A stretch of 64,000 nucleotides of DNA from Synechococcus sp. AG-670-F04 (GTDB lineage: Bacteria > Cyanobacteriota > Cyanobacteriia > PCC-6307 > Cyanobiaceae): positions 60,082 through 124,081 of the forward strand of contig QCSN01000001.1 in the NCBI GenBank assembly GCA_003211515.1. Direction: 5' to 3'. Positions within the stretch are counted from its first letter, which is position 1, and every line of letters starts with the position of its first letter. The notes beneath the pieces were generated by a model. The model had not been told where the DNA came from. It searched no databases and worked only from the letters and a program-made list of their open reading frames with translations. The position numbers and the translations under genes are program-made. Below are positions 57,356 through 64,000 of the stretch, piece by piece.

Positions 57356-58170
57356 TGAAACAACGGCAACTCTGGATCGTGCTGTTGCTGGCTTGGTCCC
57401 TCGCTCCGATGGTGTGGCAACTCATTAGTTCCTTCAGCACGAACGATGCGTTGATTGCAACGCCTATGGCGTTTCAAGAGCGTTGGACATTACAGAACTA
57501 CAGAGAGCTCTGGCAAAGTAATCCACCATTCTGGCTTTATTTAATCAACAGCTCCATTGTTGCCAGTGTTTCCACATTGCTGACCTTGCTCCTTGCCCTT
57601 CCTGGTGCCTATGGAATAGCGCGGTTACCAAAATTATGGCGTCAAAATAGCCGACTATTCATCACGGCCGCAGCACTATTTCCCTACGTGCTGCTGTTTT
57701 TGGCCCTGCTGGAATTGGCAAGAACGTTTCAACTTGGCAACAACCTGATCGCTCTGGCTTTGCCTTACTCAGCACTTTCAATGCCCTTGGCCCTTTTGCT
57801 GCTCAGCGCAGCATTTGAGGGATTGCCTCAGGATCTTGAAGATGCAGCCTGCCTTGAAGGAATGGGGCTTCTGCAACGATTGCGCTGGATTTTGATTCCA
57901 TTGATTAGTCCTGCCACTGCAAGCACGGGAATCCTTGTTTTTCTGTTTGCCTGGAATGAATATCCCGTAGCTCTAACTTGGATCAGCGATGCCAAGATGC
58001 TGACATTACCGGTTGCCATGGCCCGCATTGCTGGAACATCCGTTTATTCCATTCCCTACGGCGCCTATGCGGCAGCAACGGTGCTTGGATCTATACCTCT
58101 GCTTGTGCTTGTCCTGATCTTCCAAAGACAAATCGTTTCCGGACTGACCAATGGCGCCGTAAAAGGATAA
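57352..58170 (+). CDS. ggtD: Glucosylglycerol ABC transporter permease GgtD
   Basis: This 272-residue permease has six membrane segments. It begins MMKQRQLWIVLLLAWSLAPMVWQL and its BPD signature is EDAACLEGMGLLQRLRWILIPLISPATASTGILVFLFAWNEYPVAL. It overlaps ggtC by four bases. It is the last gene of the ggpS-ggtBCD run; the ATPase gene ggtA lies about 700 bases downstream, separated by the sRNA-like region. Confidence 0.92.
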   Translation: MMKQRQLWIVLLLAWSLAPMVWQLISSFSTNDALIATPMAFQERWTLQNYRELWQSNPPFWLYLINSSIVASVSTLLTLLLALPGAYGIARLPKLWRQNSRLFITAAALFPYVLLFLALLELARTFQLGNNLIALALPYSALSMPLALLLLSAAFEGLPQDLEDAACLEGMGLLQRLRWILIPLISPATASTGILVFLFAWNEYPVALTWISDAKMLTLPVAMARIAGTSVYSIPYGAYAAATVLGSIPLLVLVLIFQRQIVSGLTNGAVKG

Positions 58171-58524
58171 ATACAATGCCTATGCAAACTGCATTAACAC
58201 GTTTCCATTCCAAGAAAAATTACTCGATAAGCACTCACATCGAAACATGATTCATCACCTGATCAACACCAGATCAATGGCCAGATCGATAAAAGAAAAT
58301 AACAAGAACCAAGCATTAATCTACAACAACCCTTGCAAAAAGAATGGCCAAGAGCAACTGCCGACTTTCTTTGGTTAAAATACAAAATAGGTGGGCATGT
58401 TAACTCAACACATCGATGGAAAAATCTCAACCACTTTGAAGATTGAGAACACAGAGCCAACCTGCTGCCGCAACTCAAAATCGAAACCGCGCGCCGAACG
58501 AGTCCTCTGCGTTAAGATATGTAA

Positions 58525-58626
58525 ATCAGTATGCATGCATGCTGTTCGGCTTGTGCTGATGTTCGTCATCCATCAGCAGGGCAAAGAAGACAGTTTGAGC
58601 AGGGGGTGGAATCCCTGCTTTTTTTT
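58525..58626 (+). ncRNA. Candidate small RNA in the ggt locus
   Basis: A likely transcript of about 100 bases has a promoter-like -10 box TAAGAT at 58513-58518. A perfect 8-bp stem-loop pairs TGCTGATG (58554-58561) with CATCAGCA (58571-58578). A rho-independent terminator ends it (58599-58626). It lies between ggtD and ggtA and is not part of a convincing coding frame. No known sRNA (6S, Yfr1, Yfr2, SRP, tmRNA) is matched. It could also be the 3' end of the ggpS-ggtD transcript. Confidence 0.5.
58599..58626 (+). terminator. Rho-independent terminator
   Basis: GCAGGG (58599-58604) pairs with CCCTGC (58613-58618) around an 8-base loop. It is followed by an uninterrupted run of eight Ts (58619-58626). 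This is the strongest intrinsic terminator in the plus-strand half of the window. Confidence 0.85.
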
Positions 58627-58656
58627 GGAGAGTCAACGGAGCCAACCCGTCAACGG

Positions 58657-58812
58657 ATGTGGGACAACCCCTGGCGTCGGCATAGAGGATGGAAGCGTTT
58701 ACTGTCTTGGAGTAACCGAAGCCTCAAAACCCCACGACAAGCGCAGCCGATGAGACAACCCCGGTCTGCATCAAGCCTTGTCCAATCCGTACAAAGCAAT
58801 CATGAAGGATGA
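58657..58812 (+). CDS. Possible small basic protein (51 aa)
   Basis: ATG 58657 opens 51 residues. It is rich in Arg and Trp at the start (MWDNPWRRHRGWKRLLSWS) and polar to the end (QSVQSNHEG). It lies just downstream of the terminator and upstream of ggtA. The pattern is not recognisable; it could be coincidental. It sits in the same frame as a longer ORF that would cross the terminator. Confidence 0.3.
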   Translation: MWDNPWRRHRGWKRLLSWSNRSLKTPRQAQPMRQPRSASSLVQSVQSNHEG

Positions 58813-58876
58813 GAGATCCCGAGGCTGGAATGCATTGTTCTGATCGACCCTGTGAAGCGACCTCTCTGGCTGGAGC

Positions 58877-59851
58877 ATGACAGCGATGACGCTTGAGCTT
58901 CAATCGGTCGGTCGACGCTTCGGAGAGAACTGGATCCTTCGTCAACTTGATCTCAGCGTGAACGAGGGTGAATGCGTGGCCCTCTTGGGTGCAAGCGGAT
59001 GCGGCAAAAGCACAGCCCTACGGTTGATTGCTGGACTTGATCAACCCGATGCAGGCCAGATCCTGATTCATGGACGAAGAGTTGATGGAATCCCGGCTCG
59101 TCAACGCAGGATCGGCATGGTGTTTCAGAGCTATGCCCTCTTTCCGCACCTGAGCGTTCGAAACAACCTGGAACTGGGTCTGAAAATCCGAGGTCTCCCA
59201 GTTGAAGAGCGCCAAAACCGCATCAGCGGCATGCTCGATGTCGTGAAATTAAGTGCACAGGCTGATCGTCTTCCTGCTCAACTTTCGGGTGGTCAACGTC
59301 AGAGAGTCGCATTGGCCAGAGCTCTTCTGCGCGATCCCCTCATCTATCTGCTGGACGAACCGATGAGCAATCTTGATGCCCAGCTGCGAGATGAACTACG
59401 TCCTGAGCTGAAAAAACTCATTCTTAATGGTCCTCAGCCGGTCATTTATGTCACCCATGATCAACAAGAGGCCATGGCTCTCGCCGATCGCATAGCCGTC
59501 ATGCGATCCGGACAGATCGAACAGATCGGAAGTCCTCAGGAGTTATACGACAAGCCGATGACAACTTACGTCGCACAATTCATCGGCCGACCACCCATGA
59601 ACCTTTTAGAGGATGACGACGTCATGGTCGGAATCAGACCAGAACATCTCTATTTCGATGCTGAAGGGATGCCATGCGAACTGATCAATCGTGAATGGCA
59701 CGGTGCCAGCCAGCAATTCATTCTCAACAGTCCTCGCGGCGAACTTCAGATGATCTCTAGCGGAGACACAATCGTTCCGGAGCGACCCACTGTGGCGTGG
59801 AAGCGGGACCTGGAACATCGTTTTTCAAAAAGCAGCGGCTTTCGTCAATAG
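58877..59851 (+). CDS. ggtA: Glucosylglycerol ABC transporter ATPase GgtA
   Basis: This 324-residue ATPase energises the GG importer. It has Walker A in LLGASGCGKSTALRLIAGLDQP, the Q-loop MVFQSYALFPHLSVRNNLELG, the signature LSGGQRQRVALARALLRDP and Walker B LIYLLDEPMSNLDAQL. The C-terminal regulatory region has MVGIRPEHLYFD. It is separated from ggtBCD by about 700 bases, so it probably has its own promoter. It belongs to the MalK/UgpC-type sugar importers. Confidence 0.93.
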   Translation: MTAMTLELQSVGRRFGENWILRQLDLSVNEGECVALLGASGCGKSTALRLIAGLDQPDAGQILIHGRRVDGIPARQRRIGMVFQSYALFPHLSVRNNLELGLKIRGLPVEERQNRISGMLDVVKLSAQADRLPAQLSGGQRQRVALARALLRDPLIYLLDEPMSNLDAQLRDELRPELKKLILNGPQPVIYVTHDQQEAMALADRIAVMRSGQIEQIGSPQELYDKPMTTYVAQFIGRPPMNLLEDDDVMVGIRPEHLYFDAEGMPCELINREWHGASQQFILNSPRGELQMISSGDTIVPERPTVAWKRDLEHRFSKSSGFRQ

Positions 59852-59975
59852 GAACAGGTACAGAAACAAAAGCAATGTGGACATAACAACATTGCAGAGC
59901 TGGGGTCTTAGCTCAAGACAACTCGCCCCTAACTGCCCAAACTAAAGGGAGTCAGGCTGAGGACAGACCTGCAGG

Positions 59976-61182
59976 ATGCATAGTGCACAAGACAATCCAC
60001 TGAGAGCGACCAACACAGAGCCCAAACTTCTTGATGAGCGGCCAGGTTTTTCATCACGAACATTGGAACGTACTGGCGGAAGAGCAACAACTCAGATCCG
60101 AGTTTTTAAGTTTAAACGTCCATACGCCTCAATGATTACACGTCCCAAGGCAATGAATTGAATCAGCCAAAAGCTCACATACCAGGAATTGCGAGCAATA
60201 AAAAACCATGGATCGGATGTTTTATGGGTCCAGATCAAAGGGCTTGCCGATCTGCAGACAATCGAAGAAACCTTGATGGCCGTCAACGTAGAGCAAAATG
60301 ATATATCGTTGTTAATCTCTCATCCACAAGCCAATCATTTCCAGATCTTCAATGGCAATCTGTTAGCAACACTGCATTATTTATCAATCCAAGAAAACAG
60401 AGGCATGCGATTAGAGAGAGCATGCAATTTTGCTTGCTACTCAAGCCAGGATTACTGATCAGCATCGAAGAAGATCCTCACCAGAAAGCCTTTATCACTG
60501 TCGAGAAACTAGTTCGGGAAAAAGCGCAAAAGCAGGCACAAATAAGACTCGAAAAAATTGCTCAACTCCTGATCAATGAAACGTTGTGTGCATACAACAA
60601 CGCCCTCGATAGAATTTCATATCATCTCGACGGATTAGAGGAAATCTGCCTCAACATGCCCTCCTCGAGAATTCTGAATCATCTCATCCTGGTTCGAGGG
60701 ATCCTGAGAACAATTCGACGGCAGTTAATGATGCTGCAAACATCTCTTTCACCACTGCTACACGGTCAATACACTCACCTGGATTCTCGACGAGAAGCCT
60801 GGCTCAGAGAAAGCCAAGGTTCATCAATCAAATTCTCCAACTCGAATCCAACGCTCATCAGAAAGTCTCCAGTGTGATTGAGACATGCATAGCCAATGCG
60901 TCCTATCAGATGAATCAAATCATGAAAACACTTGCAATCGTAAACACAATTTTTACGCCATTAACATTTATTGTTGGCATCTATGGAATGAACTTCGAAA
61001 ACATGCCCGAACTCCAATCACAATATGGCTATCAATTGATCCTGGGCGCAATGGCATTGATCGCATTAATGACGGGCATCCTGTTGTGGCGAGGCGGCTG
61101 GATTATTCTTCCAATGCAATTTAAAACTAAGGGGCAAGCAATTAAAAACAAAGAAAAGACACTTCAGAGCAAGCACAATTGA
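59976..61182 (+). pseudogene. corA: Disrupted corA-like Mg2+/Co2+ transporter
   Basis: Fragments spread over about 1.2 kb together reconstitute a CorA-family channel. The N-terminal LLDERPGFSSRTLERTGGR is at 60020-60077. An in-frame TGA at 60159 interrupts it. DVLWVQIKGLADLQTIEETL continues in the same frame. A frameshift near 60420 leads into LLLKPGLLISIEEDPHQKAF and ILNHLILVRGILRTIRRQLM. A second shift near 60815 leads into ASYQMNQIMKTLAIVNTIFTPLTFIVGIYGMNFENMPEL, which holds the signature GMN motif and the first membrane helix; a second helix follows. No single frame encodes a functional protein. The three lesions make sequencing error unlikely but not impossible. Confidence 0.85.
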
Positions 61183-61216
61183 TCAACCAAAACATATATC
61201 CCAGTATCAACCAAAA

Positions 61217-62278
61217 TCAAAAGTGTCGTTTCAACCAACCGGCATGGGCTGATGCCTGATCACGGATCTGCTGAACAGCATTGGGATCGGCAGGCTGATC
61301 GAGCACAGAACGCCACTGTGTAATCAGCTGATCTGTCGATGGGAGTGGTCGCAAAGAAGACCAAACCACACCAGACATTGACGCTGCTGCTTCAACTTTT
61401 GGATCATAACTTAAAGCAGCCATGGGACAACAGGTGAGTCGAGCCAGAATCAACGCATGCAGCCGCATCGGCAGAACTATCCTGGCCTCACGCACCGCAT
61501 CAAAGACCTCTTGAATAGAATTCGGCACTACAGTGTTACTACGTTGCATCAACGTTTCAGGAACTAAATCAAGGTCGCAAAGATCATTCAGCAAGTTGGC
61601 ATCCTGATGTTGATGAAAGGCAAGCCAATGAACAGGTGCATCCAGTTCCGAAGCCAATTGATCAACCGCTGAAAGCAAACCTCTCCAACCCTTGCCATCG
61701 AGCAGTGGCGTAGGTCGCCAACTGAGCACAATTGAGACACCACCGGTCCAGGATTGCATCGGCATCTGCCAAACGGGATCGGGCCCTATGCAGCTCGGAA
61801 GTCTTGGCGCCCAGCGCCGCGCCAGGTCGAAGGAGCGTTGATCACGCCAACTGGCAGATGTGCATAAAGGAAGAACCCAGTGCACGATCAACCGGCTGAG
61901 ACGATGATCCAGAGGACCCAGCCCTTGACCCCAAAGATAAACGCGACGACCTCGACAACGAGACCAGAGAATTAGAACAAGGTAATAGAAAAGACTCTTC
62001 TGACTGGTGCTGTCCTGAAGCAGGCTTCCACCTCCAAAGATCACAGCCTGTACGCGATTGACACTTCCAAGAACAGCACGAATGGAACGTCGGTTCACGA
62101 CCATCGCATCGGCACAGAAAGTCTGAACCGAGACAGAATTTCGAGCCGTGATCAGAGGACGGCAGCCCCACGGCAGATCCTCCAGGAGGACCTGAAGCAA
62201 AGCATCGTCACCAAGATTGTCTTCTCCGTAGTATCCGCAGAGCAGAACGACAGTTGCTTTGGTCGTTCCGACGGTCAT
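61217..62278 (-). CDS. csaB: Polysaccharide pyruvyl transferase family protein CsaB
   Basis: CsaB-type enzymes add pyruvyl ketal groups to cell-surface polysaccharides, which in Gram-positives anchors S-layer proteins. The 353-residue protein has the family N-terminus VVLLCGYYGEDNLGDDALLQVLL, FGGGSLLQDSTSQKSLFYYLVL, VYLWGQGLGPLDHRLSRL and ARIVLPMRLHALILARL. ATG 62278 is preferred over an earlier in-frame start at 62305. It suggests a modified surface glycan in this strain; the corA relic lies just downstream on the opposite strand. Confidence 0.9.
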   Translation of the reverse strand: MTVGTTKATVVLLCGYYGEDNLGDDALLQVLLEDLPWGCRPLITARNSVSVQTFCADAMVVNRRSIRAVLGSVNRVQAVIFGGGSLLQDSTSQKSLFYYLVLILWSRCRGRRVYLWGQGLGPLDHRLSRLIVHWVLPLCTSASWRDQRSFDLARRWAPRLPSCIGPDPVWQMPMQSWTGGVSIVLSWRPTPLLDGKGWRGLLSAVDQLASELDAPVHWLAFHQHQDANLLNDLCDLDLVPETLMQRSNTVVPNSIQEVFDAVREARIVLPMRLHALILARLTCCPMAALSYDPKVEAAASMSGVVWSSLRPLPSTDQLITQWRSVLDQPADPNAVQQIRDQASAHAGWLKRHF

Positions 62279-62534
62279 CGTCACTGGAGGATGCAGCCGA
62301 GTCAAACTCTATGCGCAACCGAACCCCAGAGAGCAGCCTTTCGTTTCGAGGGGAAAAGAACCCTACGGAACAGAATGATGATCAAAACGCGACTCTCCAA
62401 CTCAAAATCGAGTTGGGTCCGATGGATTGACAAGGCTTGGCAGATATCATTCAAAAAAGTTTCTCTCACGAAGATATTAGCATGACATCTTCAAACAAGA
62501 TTACAAACAACGCCTCATAAATCCGAAAGCTTAC

Positions 62535-62792
62535 TCACATCGAGATGGACTGAATGATGATTTTATTCAGCGGAAGAGAGAGCAAGTATTCTCCAGCAAT
62601 CGACGCATTGATTTCTGCATGAATCAGGCGGTTCAGATTTGAGTCAAATTCAATAATCGCGCACGCGTTAAGCAAATTCTTCTCATCGCAAATCAATTTC
62701 AAAACGCGCATACTGCCGACGAGACTCGTATAGATCAGCCAGCCAGTGCTGCAACAGATTTCGAACACAAAAAAGAATGATTCAAAACCCAT
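62535..62792 (-). CDS. Possible small hypothetical protein (85 aa)
   Basis: ATG 62792 opens 85 residues with a hydrophobic start (MGFESFFFVFEICCSTGWLI) and a segment NACAIIEFDSNLNRLIHAEI, then LLSLPLNKIIIQSISM. An internal ATG at 62711 could start a shorter protein. The DNA is AT-rich. No family is recognised. It lies in an 846-base gap, so it may be real, but evidence is weak. Confidence 0.3.
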   Translation of the reverse strand: MGFESFFFVFEICCSTGWLIYTSLVGSMRVLKLICDEKNLLNACAIIEFDSNLNRLIHAEINASIAGEYLLSLPLNKIIIQSISM

Positions 62793-63000
62793 TCAATCTT
62801 CAGCCAAAAGCAACAGTCTTATGAATCGGAATGCATGAGGAATAAACGCGATGTTTATAACAATGAATTCGCCTTATTGGCTGTCTGAATCTTGGTTCAC
62901 TAGAGATAGAAGGACTGAATTCACCTTGCCTTCCTGAAAAGAACCGATTGATCGGACGAAACCAATACTGCGTTTCCCCTTGTGATGCATCTCTGAGCGC

Positions 63001-63038
63001 TTGTTCCGCCCGGATGCGATTGTTCCGCCCCGATGCGA
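63001..63038 (+). repeat. 19-bp tandem repeat
   Basis: Two adjacent 19-base units, TTGTTCCGCCCGGATGCGA and TTGTTCCGCCCCGATGCGA, differ at one base. A partial third copy starts TTGTT at 63039. They lie about 90 bases upstream of the DUF2499 start and could be binding sites or a small expansion. The rest of 62793-63124 holds no supported gene. Confidence 0.7.
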
Positions 63039-63124
63039 TTGTTGAAGCACCTTTGCCCCCATGAACTGAAGCGGCCAGAGGGCTGATCTGTCTTTCTAGT
63101 CTTGGGACGAAATCGACCTGGTGC

Positions 63125-63400
63125 ATGCACTCCCTATCGATCGGCACCTGGTGGATTCACGTGGCCTCCGTCATCGAGTGGTGCCTAGCGATCGTCCTGC
63201 TTGAACGACGTGGTTTTCGAGGCATGGCCCTTGCGATGTTGCCCGCTCTGGTCAGCGCCATGGCCGCCTGCACATGGCATTTGTTTGACAACAGCGAAGA
63301 CCTGCGCGGGCTTGTGGTGCTCCAGGCCGGATTCACGCTCCTGGGCAACACGGCATTGGCTTTCGCCGCTTGGAAACTCAACCAGGCCCAGGAGGTTTAG
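63125..63400 (+). CDS. DUF2499 membrane protein
   Basis: This 91-residue protein has three hydrophobic segments (HVASVIEWCLAIVLLE, MALAMLPALVSAMAACTWHLF, VVLQAGFTLLGNTALAFAAW) and starts MHSLSIGTWWIHV. It fits DUF2499, related to Ycf49 of plastids, conserved in photosynthetic organisms with unknown function. It is followed directly by DUF3593 (zero-base spacing), indicating a two-gene unit. Confidence 0.82.
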   Translation: MHSLSIGTWWIHVASVIEWCLAIVLLERRGFRGMALAMLPALVSAMAACTWHLFDNSEDLRGLVVLQAGFTLLGNTALAFAAWKLNQAQEV

Positions 63401-63694
63401 ATGAACTTGAGCAGCATCGATCCTTCCCCCTTTTTTGCGCTCTCTCTTGTTCCATATCTGTTGTTTCTTCGGTGGGCTGGCCGGTGCGGTCGCTTTTCCG
63501 AAACCGTGTTGTGGGGATTTCGGCTCACCCTTCTATTTGTTGCGGTGACGATTGCTGCGGCGCTTGTCGCTCTGCGCTGCTGTGAGGCGGAACTGGTCGC
63601 CATCGACCCACTGCACGGTGGTGCCGAAGCGTTCCTGACCCTTAGCAATGCGGTGCTTGTCTGGGGGTTACTGCAAAAAGGGAAAAAAGAGTAA
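63401..63694 (+). CDS. DUF3593 membrane protein
   Basis: This 97-residue protein starts MNLSSIDPSPFFALSLVPYLLFLRWAG and has three membrane segments, ending NAVLVWGLLQKGKKE. It matches DUF3593, which is restricted to cyanobacteria and plastid-bearing eukaryotes. It begins directly after the stop of the DUF2499 gene. The tight pair suggests a common function, possibly at photosynthetic membranes, but this is inferred only from distribution. Confidence 0.82.
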   Translation: MNLSSIDPSPFFALSLVPYLLFLRWAGRCGRFSETVLWGFRLTLLFVAVTIAAALVALRCCEAELVAIDPLHGGAEAFLTLSNAVLVWGLLQKGKKE

Positions 63695-63762
63695 ACAACT
63701 CTTAAGAGTCCAAGTCAGTTGACGGCTGACCTCAGATGATGAGACGTCGCTCCATGGACTGA

Positions 63763-64000
63763 ATGCTGACTCCCCTCTTCGCTATCGCTCCCGCAACCCT
63801 GTCCTGGTCGCCGAAAGTCGCCCTGGTCATGATCGTGTGCAACGTGATCGCCATTGCTGTCGGCAAAGCCACCATCAAGCATCCCAATGAAGGTGCTCAG
63901 CTTCCTAACCCTGCATTCTTCGGCGGCATGTCCCATGCCGCACTTTTGGGAACCACAAGCCTGGGGCACATCATCGGCATCGGTGCGATTCAGGGTCTGG
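63763..64000 (+). CDS. psaK: Photosystem I reaction centre subunit PsaK, cut by window edge
   Basis: PsaK is a small peripheral subunit of photosystem I involved in trimer edge stability and light-harvesting coupling. ATG 63763 opens a frame that runs to the edge with 79 residues. It contains TLSWSPKVALVMIVCNVIAIAVGKATIKHP (first membrane helix and conserved loop), FFGGMSHAALLGTTSLGHIIGIGAIQ (second helix). PsaK is about 85-90 residues, so only a few residues are missing. Confidence 0.93.
   Translation, partial: MLTPLFAIAPATLSWSPKVALVMIVCNVIAIAVGKATIKHPNEGAQLPNPAFFGGMSHAALLGTTSLGHIIGIGAIQGL

Larger units (their letters stand above)
58171..58876. other. Intergenic region between ggtD and ggtA
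   Basis: These 706 bases split the transporter genes. They hold a promoter-like -10 (TAAGAT at 58513), two hairpins including a canonical terminator, and a short ORF at 58657-58812. The left half (58171-58450) is AT-rich and shows nothing assignable. The layout suggests ggtA has its own promoter near 58630-58870. Confidence 0.5.

Noticed and set aside
58531..58812. 93-codon frame through the ggt gap
   Set aside because: It runs through a strong intrinsic terminator, so the full frame is unlikely to be translated; only the part after 58657 is listed at low confidence.
62800..63147. 115-codon minus-strand frame with repeated peptides
   Set aside because: The repetition comes from the 19-bp tandem DNA repeat; no family or start signal supports it, and it overlaps the DUF2499 start.

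Overview
The window is a chromosome segment of a marine unicellular picocyanobacterium, most likely a marine Synechococcus. The evidence is the gene set: psaK, DUF1995, DUF1257 (Ycf35-like), DUF2499/DUF3593, DUF3110 and DUF4330 proteins, a cyanobacterial Hfq, HemJ, a Cdv3/DivIVA-like division protein, CobN, and a glucosylglycerol synthesis and uptake locus. Genes are tightly packed with many 4-nt or short overlaps, and no insertion sequence, prophage or CRISPR array is visible. I cannot name the strain.

Layout. Positions 1-10.5 kb: a cut-off secreted beta-propeller-like protein, cobN, a PHP phosphoesterase next to hemJ, a cryptochrome/(6-4)-photolyase-type gene that lacks most iron-sulfur ligand cysteines, a small secreted protein and an RTX-like protein. 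10.5-19.3 kb: uvrC and a flavin reductase; coaD with a DivIVA-like coiled-coil gene; then a minus-strand run of dacB, DUF4330, DUF1995, a cysteine desulfurase and an unusually long dapF. 19.3-23.1 kb: an AT-rich, gene-poor accessory stretch with a StrG-like 2OG-Fe(II) oxygenase, a small ORF and a FecR-domain protein. 23.1-32.2 kb: hfq, leuS, pgi, a transglycosylase-like protein, an amidase and an M61 peptidase. 32.2-41.4 kb: DUF1257, purN, argC, ribBA, ppiB, mtnP, and the minus-strand cluster dnaK-dnaJ-DUF3110-murQ. 41.5-47.4 kb: pstCAB without pstS, a secreted thioredoxin-like protein, a CPA1 Na+/H+ antiporter, and tRNA-Ser(GGA) with its terminator. 47.4-53.7 kb: a 2Fe-2S ferredoxin, an inositol monophosphatase-family protein, hisZ, a 4Fe-4S ferredoxin, a ferric-reductase-like membrane protein, htpG, rpmB and a Tat-exported peroxiredoxin. 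53.7-59.9 kb: ggpS-ggtB-ggtC-ggtD, a 0.7-kb gap holding a candidate small RNA, then ggtA. 60-64 kb: a decayed corA, csaB, two small membrane proteins and the start of psaK.

Functional themes. Osmoadaptation: GgpS makes glucosylglycerol-phosphate, GgtBCD/GgtA take the solute back up, and an antiporter handles Na+. Envelope building: dacB, amidase, transglycosylase-like protein, murQ, csaB. Protein quality control: DnaK/DnaJ, HtpG, PpiB. Cofactors: CobN, HemJ, CoaD, RibBA. Phosphate uptake: PstCAB.

Least explained features: the structured candidate sRNA in the ggt locus, a 20-bp-stem hairpin at 45133-45176, the multi-lesion corA relic, a protein-like reading frame downstream of pgi without a normal start codon, the in-frame tail on DapF, and the accessory oxygenase island. 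I did not find a clear new multi-gene system.
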